The notes beneath the pieces are model-generated. The model did not search any database, had not been told where the DNA came from, and saw nothing but the letters and a program-made list of their open reading frames with translations. Positions 35,322 through 45,143 of a DNA stretch of 64,000 nucleotides are shown one piece after another (the first letter of the stretch is position 1; each line of letters begins with the position of its first letter). The stretch comes from Sulfuritalea sp. (GTDB taxonomy: Bacteria; Pseudomonadota; Gammaproteobacteria; Burkholderiales; Rhodocyclaceae): contig JALNYT010000008.1 in NCBI GenBank assembly GCA_023229685.1, forward strand, positions 1 to 64,000. Reading direction: 5' to 3'. The translations under genes and the position numbers were made by a program.

Positions 35322-37384
35322 GTCGCCAGCGCCACTATAGGATCGACCCGCGCCGCCTTGCGCGCCGGCATGTAGCCAAACACCAGACCGGTAGCCATGG
35401 CGCAGCCGAAGGCGAGCAGTACCGGGCCGAGCGAGTACTTGACCGGCGTGCCGAGCGCACCAACGATAGCCGCCGCGGCGAGGCCGAGCGCCACACCGAT
35501 GGCGCCGCCGAGCAGGGACACCACCAGCGCCTCGGTGAGGAATTGCTGGAGGATGTTCCTCATGCGCGCGCCGGTCGCCATGCGTATGCCGATCTCGCGC
35601 GTGCGCTCGGTCACGCTCACCAGCATGATGTTCATCACGCCGATGCCGCCTACCAGCAGCGATATGGCCGCCACCGATCCCAGCAGGACCGTCAGCGTGT
35701 CCTGCGTATCCGTGGCTGTTTCGAGTACCGACGCCATGTTGCGGATCTGAAAGTCCGTGGTCTGGTGCCGCGACTGCAGGAGTGCCGTCACTGCCGCCTG
35801 GGTTTCGTCGATGAGGCCGACGTCATCCACCGCCACGGTGATGTTGCGCAGGAAGCGCTGGCCGAACAGGCGCAAGCCGCCGGTGGTGAGCGGGACCATC
35901 ACCACGTCGTCCTGGTCCTGGCCCTGCGGCGAGGCGCCGCGCACCGCCATCACGCCGATGACCTGGAACATCACGCTGTTGAGCACGATGTACTGGCCGA
36001 CAGGATCCACGCCCGAAGGAAACAGCTTGTCGGCGACGGTCTGGCCGAGGACCACCACGGAGGCATAGCTCTTCTGGTCGGCCGTCGAAAAGAATATTCC
36101 TCTGCTCAGCGGCCAGTTGCGCGCCACGGGAAAGGTCGCCGAGGTTCCGGTGGCCTGAGTCTGATAGTCGGAGTTGCCGAAGCGGGCGGTGACGCTGCCG
36201 CCCAGTTCGGGCACTGCGGCGAGCACATTGGGCAGCGTCGCGATCATGTCGGCGTCGTCCGGCACCAGCGAGGCGACAGTCCCGCCCACACCCCTGCGGT
36301 TCGGCTGCCCCGGGCGGATCAGCAGCAGATTGGTGCCCATGGCGTTGATGCGATCGAGCACCGTCTGCTTGGCACCGTCGCCGATGGCGAGCATCGCAAT
36401 CACCGAGGCGACCCCGATGACGATGCCGAGCAGGGTGAGCACGGTGCGAAACAGATTCGCATGCAGCGCCCTGACGCCGGTCTTCGCCGCCTCGAGCGCG
36501 CCGCCGACAATGGACGCGCCGCCTTCGGCCGCTGGCTGAGGAATGTCCGCAGCCTGGCTCTCATTGGCCAATTGCGCCGGCAATTGCGGTCCGGAATCGC
36601 TGACGATGGTGCCGTCCTTGATTTCGATGATTCTCTTTGCCTGCGCGGCAATATCCTGCGCGTGGGTGATGAGAATGACCGTGTGTCCCCGGCCTGACAG
36701 GTCCCGCAACAGCGCCATTACTTCGACGCCGCTCTTGCTGTCCAGCGCGCCGGTCGGCTCGTCGGCCAGCACGATGCGGCCGCCGTTCATCAGCGCGCGG
36801 GCGATCGAGACACGCTGCTGCTGCCCGCCGGAAAGCTGGCTGGGCCGGTGGCGCAGGCGGTCGCCCAGGCCGAGCGAGTCGAGCAATTGCTTTGCGCGCG
36901 CATCGCGTTCGGCGGGAGGCATTCCCGAATAGACCGCCGGCACCTCGACGTTTTCGAGCGCGGATACGGTGCCGATCAGGTTGTAGCTCTGGAACACGAA
37001 GCCGAAAGCCTCACGCCGCAGCCGTGCCAGTTCGTCGCGCTCGAAGGCCGAGACGTCTTCACCCATGAAGCGGTAGGTGCCGGTGGTCGGTCGGTCGAGG
37101 CAGCCGAGGATGTTCATCAGCGTGGTCTTGCCCGATCCCGAGGCGCCCATGATCGCGAGGAACTCGCCCGGGTAGATCTTCAGGCTGATCCCATGCAGCA
37201 CTTCGACGTCGAGTTCGCCGCTACGGTAGGTCTTGGTCACCGTCACCAGTTCGATCAGCGGATCCGTCGCCGGCTCGATTGTGGAATCAAGAGTCGGCGC
37301 TGGTGATGCGGCGATCACCGGCTCGACGGGCGCGGCCTGCGGCGCAGGCCGCGCTAGACCCCCGTCGTCGAGGCTGGAATTCAC
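35318..37384 (-). CDS. macB: MacB-type ABC transporter, fused ATPase and permease
   Basis: 688 residues. The N-terminal ATPase has Walker A GASGSGKTTLMN, the Q-loop, signature QLSGGQQQRVSIARAL, Walker B IVLADEPTGALDS and H-loop ITH. Four membrane helices follow the MacB periplasmic domain (GVRALHANLFRTVLTLLG and AISLLVGGIGVMNIMLVSV). A Pro/Ala-rich extension of about 45 residues precedes the ATPase and is unusual. The start is GTG 37384, overlapping the macA stop (GTGA). Likely substrates are macrolides, peptides or siderophores, but none is determined. Confidence 0.93.
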   Translation of the reverse strand: MNSSLDDGGLARPAPQAAPVEPVIAASPAPTLDSTIEPATDPLIELVTVTKTYRSGELDVEVLHGISLKIYPGEFLAIMGASGSGKTTLMNILGCLDRPTTGTYRFMGEDVSAFERDELARLRREAFGFVFQSYNLIGTVSALENVEVPAVYSGMPPAERDARAKQLLDSLGLGDRLRHRPSQLSGGQQQRVSIARALMNGGRIVLADEPTGALDSKSGVEVMALLRDLSGRGHTVILITHAQDIAAQAKRIIEIKDGTIVSDSGPQLPAQLANESQAADIPQPAAEGGASIVGGALEAAKTGVRALHANLFRTVLTLLGIVIGVASVIAMLAIGDGAKQTVLDRINAMGTNLLLIRPGQPNRRGVGGTVASLVPDDADMIATLPNVLAAVPELGGSVTARFGNSDYQTQATGTSATFPVARNWPLSRGIFFSTADQKSYASVVVLGQTVADKLFPSGVDPVGQYIVLNSVMFQVIGVMAVRGASPQGQDQDDVVMVPLTTGGLRLFGQRFLRNITVAVDDVGLIDETQAAVTALLQSRHQTTDFQIRNMASVLETATDTQDTLTVLLGSVAAISLLVGGIGVMNIMLVSVTERTREIGIRMATGARMRNILQQFLTEALVVSLLGGAIGVALGLAAAAIVGALGTPVKYSLGPVLLAFGCAMATGLVFGYMPARKAARVDPIVALAT

Positions 37385-38700
37385 GGGCGACCGCCCCCCG
37401 GCCCGGCGTTCGGCGTCAGTGAACTGCCGGTTTGCGCGCGCGCCGCCGGAGCAACTGCCTTGGTTCCGACCACGACCTTTTCGCCGGGCTCGAGACCCGA
37501 GACGATCTGCGCCGAGACGCGGTTCATCACACCGACTTTCACTTCACGCTCGGTGACCTTGCCGTCGGCGTCGACCACACCCACCAGTGCGCTGCCGTTG
37601 GCGAACTGGTTGCGCGGGTCGCTGCCGTTGGTGCCGCGGCCGCCGCGCTTGGGGCCTGCGGCCGCTGCCTGATGCAGTGCCGGCAGCGGCACCAGCACCG
37701 CATCCTTCGCACTCGACACGATAAAGAATACCTGGGCTGTCATCTGCGTCATGAGCGCCTGGTTCGGATTGGCCACGTCGAACAAGGCATCGTAGAGGAC
37801 GACGTTGTTCACCACCGTCGGCGTCGGCGGGATCTGGCGCAGCTTGCCGTAGAAGCGCCGGTTGTCACCGCCCAGCGTGGTGAAGTAGACGTCCATGCCG
37901 ACCTTCAGTTTGGGCACGTCGGCTTCCGAAACCTGGGCCTGCACCGTCATCGTCGACAGGTCGGCGATACGCATCACGATCGGTGCCTGCTGGTTGGCGT
38001 TCAGCGTCTGGCCCTGTTTCGCCGCCTGTGAAACCACCGTTCCCGCGATGGGCGCATAGATCTTGGTGTAGCCGAGATTCGCCTCGTCCCCGCGCAAGGT
38101 CGAACCTGTCTGCTGTATCTGCGCCTTGACCGAATCCATCTGGGCCAGGGCGGATTTCCGGGTGGCCTCGGCGCTTTGCAGCGCCTCGGCGGTAGTCGCG
38201 TCATCGCGCATCATGTTCTGTTGTCGCGCGAACTGAAGATCGGCGAGCGCGAGCTGCGCCTGCCTGTCGGCCAGCTGTGCGTGCTGGTTGAGCAGTTGGG
38301 CCTGATCGCCATCGACCTTTGCCTGGTAGACCGAGGGATCGATTTCGGCCAGGAGCTGGCCCTTCTTGACGACGGCCCCGACGTCAACCAGCAGCGTCTT
38401 CAGTTGTCCCGAGACCTGCGTGCCGACGTCCACGAAATCCTTGGGTTGGAGCGTGCCGGTTGCCGTTACCGTGTCCTCGAGGTTGCCGCGCGTGGCGACC
38501 GCAGTAAGAACACTTTTGGCCGCATCGTCCGCCGCAAACCATGTTCGCCATGCGTAATAGCCGCCGCCCGCCAGCGCCGCGCAAACGGCAAGGATGAGCG
38601 CGGGCAGGGCCAAGCGCGACAGGCGCGAGCGAGCGCGTTCCGGTTTGCCAGGCGAAGCGCCATTGTTCGCGCCCGGTGGAGCTTCGACATCTGAACTCAT
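37381..38700 (-). CDS. macA: MacA-type periplasmic adaptor (membrane fusion protein)
   Basis: 439 residues with one N-terminal membrane helix (LALPALILAVCAALAGGGYYAW). Then come a biotinyl-lipoyl-like domain split by a coiled-coil hairpin (about 90-220), a beta-barrel domain and a membrane-proximal domain ending in a Pro/Gly-rich tail (TGSSLTPNAGPGGGRP). It links the MacB pump to the outer membrane factor. It is the first gene of the operon. Confidence 0.92.
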   Translation of the reverse strand: MSSDVEAPPGANNGASPGKPERARSRLSRLALPALILAVCAALAGGGYYAWRTWFAADDAAKSVLTAVATRGNLEDTVTATGTLQPKDFVDVGTQVSGQLKTLLVDVGAVVKKGQLLAEIDPSVYQAKVDGDQAQLLNQHAQLADRQAQLALADLQFARQQNMMRDDATTAEALQSAEATRKSALAQMDSVKAQIQQTGSTLRGDEANLGYTKIYAPIAGTVVSQAAKQGQTLNANQQAPIVMRIADLSTMTVQAQVSEADVPKLKVGMDVYFTTLGGDNRRFYGKLRQIPPTPTVVNNVVLYDALFDVANPNQALMTQMTAQVFFIVSSAKDAVLVPLPALHQAAAAGPKRGGRGTNGSDPRNQFANGSALVGVVDADGKVTEREVKVGVMNRVSAQIVSGLEPGEKVVVGTKAVAPAARAQTGSSLTPNAGPGGGRP

Positions 38701-38903
38701 GACACGCTATCCGTTAGCTCCGCGGCGAACGCTACGGTCGCAGGGTCCGGCCGTGGGTCGCGCAGTCAGGGTGATGCAACAAGAGTAACCGTTCCACCAA
38801 AGATGGTATGCGCCAAGAGCAGCATCCTCAGTACGCTGGCGCACATAGCTCTTGCGGCAAGGACGTTGCACCTTGGCGGCGGGCTTTCGAGGTCAAGTCC
38901 CGG

Positions 38904-38922
38904 CGGCGCGCTCTGCGCGCCG
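38904..38922. terminator. GC hairpin beyond the cnoX stop
   Basis: CGGCGCGC, loop TCT, GCGCGCCG form a perfect 8-bp stem just downstream of the thioredoxin-domain gene on the minus strand. There is no U-run, so it may be a weak terminator or only an RNA-stabilising hairpin. Confidence 0.3.
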
Positions 38923-38925
38923 GCT

Positions 38926-39789
38926 TCAGTTGAGGGTTCGCGCCAGCTGGATGCGGAATTCACGGACCAGATCGTCGTGCTGCGGATCGCCGCTCAACAG
39001 GGTAAATAGATCGAGCATGGTCTTGCGCGCCGCTTCATCCTGCCACTTGCGTTCGCGGCGCACGATTTCCAGCAACTGCTCCAGCGCCGCGCGGTAGTCG
39101 TGTGCCAGGGCGAGTGCATTTGCCAGTTGCAGCCGGGCATCCAGATCGCCTGCGTTGGCGTCAATGCGGGCTCTCAGCGCCGCGGGGTCGGCGCCAGCGC
39201 CGCCGGTCACCAACTTGAGTCGGGCTTGCAGCGCTCGCATCCGGTCGACGTCCTTGCCCCTGTGTTCGTGCGTGTCGAGGATGGCCTGCGCGGCATCCAT
39301 GTTGTGCATGTCGATGTATATTTCGGCCAGATCCAGCTGCACGGTCTCATTCGTCGGGTCAAGTTGCATCGCGTCGAGCAGCAGCGAGCAGGCAACCTCC
39401 GTTGCACCCTTGGCGCGTGCTTCCTGTGCGGCCACCCGCAGCGGTTCGGCGGGAGAAGGCATCAGGCCGTCGATAAACGCGCGCAACTGCGCTTCGGGCA
39501 GGGCGCCATTGAATTCCGAAACCATTTCGCCATTGACGAAGGCCTTGACGCTGGGAATGCTGCGCACGCCGAAGTGCGCAGCGAGTTCCTGATTCTGGTC
39601 CGAGTCTACCTTGGCCAGAATGAAGCGGCCGCCGTATTCGACTGCCAGCTTTTCCAGCAGGGGTTTGAGTATGCGGCAGGGCGCGCACCACTCGGCCCAG
39701 AAGTCGACCAGTACCGGGGCGTGACGGGAAGCATCGACGACCTTTTCCTGAAAGTCGCCGACATTCACATCAAACGAAAATGTGTTCAT
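38926..39789 (-). CDS. thioredoxin-domain co-chaperone (CnoX/YbbN-like)
   Basis: 287 residues. The N-terminal thioredoxin domain has the active-site sequence WAEWCAPCRILKPLL. TPR-like helices follow (about 130-280) with SLLLDAMQLDPTNETVQLDLA. CnoX/YbbN proteins hold oxidised substrates for GroEL/DnaK. Whether this one is redox-active depends on the CxxC, which is intact here (C-A-P-C). The gene stands alone between two opposite-strand units. Confidence 0.88.
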   Translation of the reverse strand: MNTFSFDVNVGDFQEKVVDASRHAPVLVDFWAEWCAPCRILKPLLEKLAVEYGGRFILAKVDSDQNQELAAHFGVRSIPSVKAFVNGEMVSEFNGALPEAQLRAFIDGLMPSPAEPLRVAAQEARAKGATEVACSLLLDAMQLDPTNETVQLDLAEIYIDMHNMDAAQAILDTHEHRGKDVDRMRALQARLKLVTGGAGADPAALRARIDANAGDLDARLQLANALALAHDYRAALEQLLEIVRRERKWQDEAARKTMLDLFTLLSGDPQHDDLVREFRIQLARTLN

Positions 39790-39897
39790 AAGTATGGTGT
39801 GTCCAAGTGTTCATTGCCTTGCTGCAGTTTCTCAGGCTTGCCCGGCGAATGCAATTCCATGGCCGTGATGCCGATGAGGTCGACCTCGGCCTGAGGG

Positions 39898-39903
39898 TAT
39901 AAT
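39898..39903 (+). promoter_or_regulatory. candidate -10 element upstream of purL
   Basis: A consensus TATAAT at 39898-39903 lies about 50 bases upstream of the purL ATG. No good -35 is seen at the usual distance, so it may depend on an activator or be fortuitous. Confidence 0.35.
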
Positions 39904-39954
39904 TGTGAGCCTTGCATTCCCATCCCGCCTTTCACCCGCCCCGGTCCGTCCATC

Positions 39955-42900
39955 ATGGCTGAATTCCTTGCCCTGCGCGGCTCTGCTGCGTTTTCGGCAG
40001 CACGCCTCGCGCGTTTGCAAAAGTCTTTTGGCGAAACAGTTTCGGGCGTCGGGTTGGCTGCCGAGCATTGGTATTTCATCGAGTCCGGCGGGCTCCTGAA
40101 TGCCGAACAAACCGCCCGGCTGAAGGACCTGCTGGGAATTCCCGCGAGACTGCCGGCGCCGCCGGCCGGTAAATTGCTGCTGGTTACGCCGCGCCTCGGC
40201 ACCATATCGCCGTGGAGTTCGAAAGCCACCGACATCGCGCGCAATTGCGGTTTCGCCGCGGTCAGGCGCATCGAGCGTGGCACGGCGTTCCATGTGTCAG
40301 GGGCAATGGGTAATGATTTTCAACAGTCGGCGCTGGCGGCACGCCTGCATGACCGCATGACGGAATCCGTGCTGGCTTCGGTCGATGCGGCCAAGGCTTT
40401 GTTCCATCATGTCGCGCCGCAGCCGCTGGCCAGCGTTGATCTGCTGGGCGGCGGCCGCGATGCGCTGGTCAAGGCCAACAGCGAATTGGGTTTGGCCCTT
40501 TCCGCCGACGAGATCGATTACCTGGTGGAGAACTTCGGCAAGCTGCGGCGCAATCCGACCGACGTTGAGCTCATGATGTTCGCCCAGGCCAATTCCGAAC
40601 ATTGCCGGCACAAGATATTCAATGCGAGTTGGACGGTGGATGGTGAACTGCAGCCGCTGTCCCTGTTCGGCATGATCCGCGAAACGCACAAGACGCATCC
40701 CGCAGGCACGGTGGTGGCCTACTCGGACAATGCGGCGGTGATCGAGGGCGCATCGATCCGCCGCTTCTACCCGCGGGCCGACGGCGGCTACGCCTACAGC
40801 GAGCAGACCACGCACATCCTGGCCAAGGTCGAGACGCACAACCATCCGACGGCGATTTCGCCCTTCCCCGGCGCGGCGACCGGATCGGGGGGCGAGATTC
40901 GCGACGAAGGCGCTACCGGGCGCGGCTCCAAGCCCAAGGCCGGCCTCTGCGGCTTTTCCGTGTCCGACTTGAAGATTCCCGGCTATCCCCAGCCGTGGGA
41001 ATCAAGCTACGGCAAGCCGGAACGCATCGCCTCGGCGCTCGACATCATGATCGAAGGCCCGATTGGCGCGGCTGCTTTCAACAACGAATTCGGCCGGCCC
41101 AACCTGGCCGGCTATTTCCGCAGCTTCGAGCAGGAATTCGGCAGCGAGATGCGCGGCTATCACAAACCGATCATGGTCGCCGGCGGCCTCGGCAACATCG
41201 CCGCCGAAGACTCCTTCAAGATCCGGTTTCCTGCGGGCAGCCTGCTGATTCAGTTGGGCGGCCCCGGCATGCTGATCGGCTTGGGTGGCGGCGCGGCGTC
41301 TTCGATGGCGACCGGCTCGAATACCGCCGATCTTGACTTTGCCTCGGTGCAGCGCGGCAACCCGGAGATCCAGCGCCGCGCGCAGGAGGTCATCGACCGC
41401 TGCTGGCAGCAGGGCGAGCAGAATCCGATCCTCGCCATCCACGATGTCGGCGCCGGCGGCATTTCGAATGCCATGCCGGAACTCGCGCATGACGCGGGTT
41501 GTGGCGCCGCCTTCGATCTGCGCGCGATTCCCAGTGAAGAGCCAGGCATGAGTCCGCGCGAGATCTGGAGCAACGAGGCTCAGGAGCGCTACGTGCTGGC
41601 CATCGCGCCGGAGCGCCTGGATGAGTTCCGCGCCATGTGCGAACGCGAACGCTGTCCCTTCGCCGTGCTCGGCGTCGCCACCGATGACGGCCAACTCACG
41701 GTGAAGGATGATCACTTCGGCAACATGCCGGTCGATATGCCGATGGAAGTCCTGCTCGGCAAGGCGCCGAAGCTGCATCGCGATGCGCGCCGCCATCATG
41801 TCTCGATGCCGCCGCTGAATATCGCCGGGATCGATCTCAAGGAGGCGGCGCTGCGCATCCTGCGCCTGCCTGCGGTGGCCTCGAAGAATTTCCTGATCAC
41901 CATCGGCGATCGCAGTGTCGGCGGTTTCACGGCGCGCGACCAGATGGTCGGTCCCTGGCAGGTGCCGGTGGCCGACGTGGCTGTCACCACGATGGGCTAC
42001 GACACCGTGCGCGGCGAATGCTTTGCCATGGGCGAGCGCACGCCGTTGGCCTTGCTCAACGCGCCGGCCTCGGGCCGCATGGCGGTGGGCGAGGCGATCA
42101 CCAATCTGGCCGCCACCGATGTGGGCGACATCGGCCGCATCAAGCTTTCCGCCAACTGGATGGCAGCCGCCGGTCACGGCCACGAGGATGCCGCGCTGTT
42201 CGATACGGTCAAGGCGGTCGGCATCGACTTCTGCCCGGCGCTCGGCGTGTCCATCCCGGTGGGCAAGGATTCGCTGTCGATGCGAACAAAATGGGATGAC
42301 CAGGGGGCACAGAAGCAGGTGACCGCGCCGCTGTCGCTGATCGTCACCGCCTTTGCCCGGGTCGAGGACGTGCGCCGCACGCTGACGCCGCAACTGCGGC
42401 CGGACGCCGAGGTGGGTGAAACCGCACTGGTCCTGATCGACCTCGGCCTTGGCCGGAACCGCCTCGGCGGCTCTGCCCTGGCGCAGGTCTATGGCGTCAG
42501 CGGCGACGTCGCGCCGGATGCCGAGGCCGCATCGCTCAAGGCATTCTTTGGCGCGATTCAAGGCCTCAACCGCGAGGGCCGGATCCTCGCCTATCATGAT
42601 CGCTCCGACGGCGGCCTGTGGGCGACCGTCTGCGAGATGAGCTTCGCCTCGCATGTCGGCGTCTCGCTGAACCTCGACGGGCTCTCTTACGACCCCTTGA
42701 TGAACGATGTCGATGGCATCGAGCGCCGGCCGCAGATGGTGGACGGCCGTTTGCAGGATCGGCTGATCACGGCATTGTTCAACGAAGAACTCGGCGCCGT
42801 GCTGCAGATCCGCCTGGAGGACCGCGCCGCCGTGATGCAGACGCTGCGCGACGCCGGCCTGAGTCCTTGTACGCATAGCATCGGCACCACCAATACTGGC

Positions 42901-43878
42901 GACGAAGTGCGCGTCTGGCGCAACGCGAAGCTGGTTTTTTCCGCCCGCCGCAGCGACTTGCAACGTACCTGGAGCGAAACCAGTTTTCAGATCGCGCGGC
43001 TCCGCGACGATCCGGTGTGCGCGCAGGAAGAGTTCGACGCACTGCTCGATGCCGACAATCCGGGACTTTCCGTGCAGCCGAGCTTTGCTGCGGTCGCCCC
43101 GTTGGTTGCAACCGGCGCGCGCCCCAGAATCGCCGTCTTGCGCGAACAGGGCGTCAATGGCCATGTCGAAATGGCCGCCGCCTTCGAGCGCGCCGGCTTC
43201 GCTCCCTACGACGTGCACATGTCCGATCTGCAGGCCGGCCGCGTGCATCTGGCCGACTTCAAGGGGCTGGTGGCCTGCGGCGGCTTCTCGTATGGCGATG
43301 TGCTCGGCGCGGGGCAGGGCTGGGCCAAGTCGGTGCTGTTCAACAACCGCCTGCGAGATGAGTTCACCGCCTTCTTCAGTCGTGGCGACAGCTTTGCGCT
43401 GGGCGTTTGCAACGGCTGCCAGATGATGGCGCATTTGGCCCCCATCATTCCCGGCACCGAGGACTGGCCGACTTTCCAGCGCAACCGCAGCGAACAGTTC
43501 GAGGCCCGCGTGGTGATGGTCGAGATTCCGCCATCGGCCTCGATTTTCCTCGCCGGCATGGCCGGCTCGAAACTACCCGTGGTGGTCAGTCACGGTGAAG
43601 GCCGCGCCGAGTTCGCCGGCAACGCGAACGGCAAGGCGCTCGTCGCGCTGCGCTACATCGACAATCGTGGCGCGGTCGCGACTACCTACCCGTTCAATCC
43701 CAACGGCTCGCCCGACGGTCTGGCCGGTGTGACGACTGCCGACGGCCGCTTCACCATCATGATGCCGCACCCGGAACGGACCTTCCGCAGCGTGCAGATG
43801 TCGTGGCAACCGCCCGGACTGGGTGACGACGCGCCGTGGCTCGCCATGTTCCGCAACGCGCGGCACTGGCTGGGATAA
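39955..43878 (+). CDS. purL: phosphoribosylformylglycinamidine synthase (large single-chain PurL)
   Basis: 1307 residues. It converts FGAR to FGAM using glutamine and ATP. N-terminal PurS-like and linker domains, two AIRS-like halves (for example KVETHNHPTAISPFPGAATG and a second half near NITIGDRSVGGFTA-like sequence), and a C-terminal class I glutamine amidotransferase with FSYGDVLGAGQGWAKS and catalytic Cys in FALGVCNGCQMMA. Length is normal for the proteobacterial fused form. Monocistronic in this window. Confidence 0.97.
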   Translation: MAEFLALRGSAAFSAARLARLQKSFGETVSGVGLAAEHWYFIESGGLLNAEQTARLKDLLGIPARLPAPPAGKLLLVTPRLGTISPWSSKATDIARNCGFAAVRRIERGTAFHVSGAMGNDFQQSALAARLHDRMTESVLASVDAAKALFHHVAPQPLASVDLLGGGRDALVKANSELGLALSADEIDYLVENFGKLRRNPTDVELMMFAQANSEHCRHKIFNASWTVDGELQPLSLFGMIRETHKTHPAGTVVAYSDNAAVIEGASIRRFYPRADGGYAYSEQTTHILAKVETHNHPTAISPFPGAATGSGGEIRDEGATGRGSKPKAGLCGFSVSDLKIPGYPQPWESSYGKPERIASALDIMIEGPIGAAAFNNEFGRPNLAGYFRSFEQEFGSEMRGYHKPIMVAGGLGNIAAEDSFKIRFPAGSLLIQLGGPGMLIGLGGGAASSMATGSNTADLDFASVQRGNPEIQRRAQEVIDRCWQQGEQNPILAIHDVGAGGISNAMPELAHDAGCGAAFDLRAIPSEEPGMSPREIWSNEAQERYVLAIAPERLDEFRAMCERERCPFAVLGVATDDGQLTVKDDHFGNMPVDMPMEVLLGKAPKLHRDARRHHVSMPPLNIAGIDLKEAALRILRLPAVASKNFLITIGDRSVGGFTARDQMVGPWQVPVADVAVTTMGYDTVRGECFAMGERTPLALLNAPASGRMAVGEAITNLAATDVGDIGRIKLSANWMAAAGHGHEDAALFDTVKAVGIDFCPALGVSIPVGKDSLSMRTKWDDQGAQKQVTAPLSLIVTAFARVEDVRRTLTPQLRPDAEVGETALVLIDLGLGRNRLGGSALAQVYGVSGDVAPDAEAASLKAFFGAIQGLNREGRILAYHDRSDGGLWATVCEMSFASHVGVSLNLDGLSYDPLMNDVDGIERRPQMVDGRLQDRLITALFNEELGAVLQIRLEDRAAVMQTLRDAGLSPCTHSIGTTNTGDEVRVWRNAKLVFSARRSDLQRTWSETSFQIARLRDDPVCAQEEFDALLDADNPGLSVQPSFAAVAPLVATGARPRIAVLREQGVNGHVEMAAAFERAGFAPYDVHMSDLQAGRVHLADFKGLVACGGFSYGDVLGAGQGWAKSVLFNNRLRDEFTAFFSRGDSFALGVCNGCQMMAHLAPIIPGTEDWPTFQRNRSEQFEARVVMVEIPPSASIFLAGMAGSKLPVVVSHGEGRAEFAGNANGKALVALRYIDNRGAVATTYPFNPNGSPDGLAGVTTADGRFTIMMPHPERTFRSVQMSWQPPGLGDDAPWLAMFRNARHWLG

Positions 43879-43945
43879 GAGTTCCCAAAGGGACGCACCG
43901 CGCTGGCGCAGGGCGTAGGCGGGAATTCGCGGAGCACTGCTCCGC

Positions 43946-43995
43946 GCCGCCGTAGCCGGCCGACTGTGCAGAGTCGGCGCTGGTACTACGGCGGC
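43946..43995. other. nested inverted repeat downstream of purL
   Basis: GCCGCCGTAG (43946-43955) and CTACGGCGGC (43986-43995) are a perfect 10-base inverted repeat. Inside it GCCGACT (43959-43965) pairs with AGTCGGC (43972-43978). Upstream CGGAGCACTGCTCCG adds a further small hairpin. No U-run follows, so this is not an obvious terminator. Confidence 0.5.
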
Positions 43996-44001
43996 ACAAA
44001 C

Positions 44002-44029
44002 AGAAACGGGAGCCGAGGCTCCCGTTTCT
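44002..44029. terminator. bidirectional intrinsic terminator, purL and parvulin gene
   Basis: AGAAACGGGAGCC (44002-44014) pairs perfectly with GGCTCCCGTTTCT (44017-44029). It is followed on the plus strand by ATTGAT and on the minus strand by GTTTGTG. The convergent gene arrangement and the 13-bp stem fit a shared terminator. Confidence 0.75.
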
Positions 44030-44049
44030 ATTGATGCTGTCGTTCTGAC

Positions 44050-44847
44050 TTACTCGACCTTGGCCTTGGCGCGCAATTCGTCGATGTGTTTTTGCACCAT
44101 GCGCTGGGTCAGTTGCTGCCCGATCTGGCCCTTGGCTTCGTCGATGCCCGGCAGCTTGAGTTCACGGGTGTCCTCGAGCTGGATCACGTGCCAGCCGAAG
44201 TCGCTCTTCACCGGGGTCTCGGTGAACTTGCCTTTTTCCAGCATGGTCATGGCCGCCGAGAAAGGCGGGACGAAAGAGGCGGGGTTGGCCCAGCCGAGAT
44301 CTCCACCGCGGTCCTTGGAGCCGGGGTCCTTGGAGTCCTTGGCCAGATCTTCGATCTTTTCGCCCTTCTTCAGCTTCGAGATGATGGCCTTGGCTTCGTC
44401 TTCCGTGCCGACGAGAATGTGGCGGGCCTTGTATTCCTTGTTGCCGAGCTTGGCCTTGATGTCCTCGTATTCCTTCTTGATCTGGTCATCGGTGACCGGG
44501 TGGGTGCGCACGTATTCATTCAGGTAGGCGCCGATCAGCACGCCCTGGCGGGCCAGGTCTATCTGGCCTTGAACTTCGGGCTTCTTGTCGAAGCCCTTCT
44601 TGATGGATTCCTGCGTCAGAATCTCGCGGCGAACGAGCTCCTCGGTTACGGCCTTGCGCAGTTCCGGCGAATCAGGCTGACCCTGGGCAGCCTGGCCGGC
44701 GATCAGCGCATCGGCGCGGACCTTCGGAATGGCCTTGCCATTGACGGTGGCGAATGTCGCGGATTCTTTTTTCTGGGCAAAGGCGGGAGCTGCGCTTAGC
44801 GACACGGCGAAGGCGAGCAAGATGGCATGGCGGAGAGTACGATTCAT
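44050..44847 (-). CDS. periplasmic peptidyl-prolyl isomerase, parvulin type
   Basis: 265 residues. A signal peptide ends at SAAPAFAQ. A SurA-like N-terminal helical region (about 25-130) precedes a parvulin domain (about 135-230) with KARHILVGTEDEAKAI, GGDLGWANPASFVPPFSAA and FGWHVIQLED. It is a PrsA/SurA-type chaperone for envelope proteins. It is co-oriented with the bolA-yciI-yciB genes but separated by 32 bases. Confidence 0.92.
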   Translation of the reverse strand: MNRTLRHAILLAFAVSLSAAPAFAQKKESATFATVNGKAIPKVRADALIAGQAAQGQPDSPELRKAVTEELVRREILTQESIKKGFDKKPEVQGQIDLARQGVLIGAYLNEYVRTHPVTDDQIKKEYEDIKAKLGNKEYKARHILVGTEDEAKAIISKLKKGEKIEDLAKDSKDPGSKDRGGDLGWANPASFVPPFSAAMTMLEKGKFTETPVKSDFGWHVIQLEDTRELKLPGIDEAKGQIGQQLTQRMVQKHIDELRAKAKVE

Positions 44848-44879
44848 TTTGGTTCCTGAATTGTGTTTTGCGGAAATTG

Positions 44880-45143
44880 TCAGTTTTCGTCGGGGGCTGT
44901 TGCGGCAATGCTGAGTGCGTGAATTTCCCGCTTCATCAACGGGCCCAAAGCATCATACACCAAGCGATGTCTTTCCATAGTTCTGCAACCGGCGAAGCGC
45001 GGCGAAACAATGGCCAGCCGAAAATGTCCGCCACCGCTTCTGGCGCCTGCGTGTCCGGCGTGCTTGGCCGAGTCGTCGATGATCTCTATGGTTACCGGGT
45101 CAAGCGCGGCCAACCGTTCCCGCATGGCATCAATCACGCTCAT
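44880..45143 (-). CDS. BolA-family protein
   Basis: 87 residues from ATG 45143 (MSVIDAMRERLAAL). The BolA fold is shown by VTIEIIDDSAKHAGH, HFRLAIVSPRFAG with an otherwise conserved Cys/Thr near FAGCRTMERHRLVYDAL, and the C-terminal IHALSI strand. BolA proteins partner with monothiol glutaredoxins in iron-sulfur handling and affect cell shape. It overlaps yciI by 4 bases. Confidence 0.9.
   Translation of the reverse strand: MSVIDAMRERLAALDPVTIEIIDDSAKHAGHAGARSGGGHFRLAIVSPRFAGCRTMERHRLVYDALGPLMKREIHALSIAATAPDEN

Noticed and set aside
41002..43434. 810-codon minus-strand frame opposite purL
   Set aside because: Long antisense frames are expected in GC-rich genes; content is His/Arg/Gly-rich without family motifs, and purL is unambiguous.
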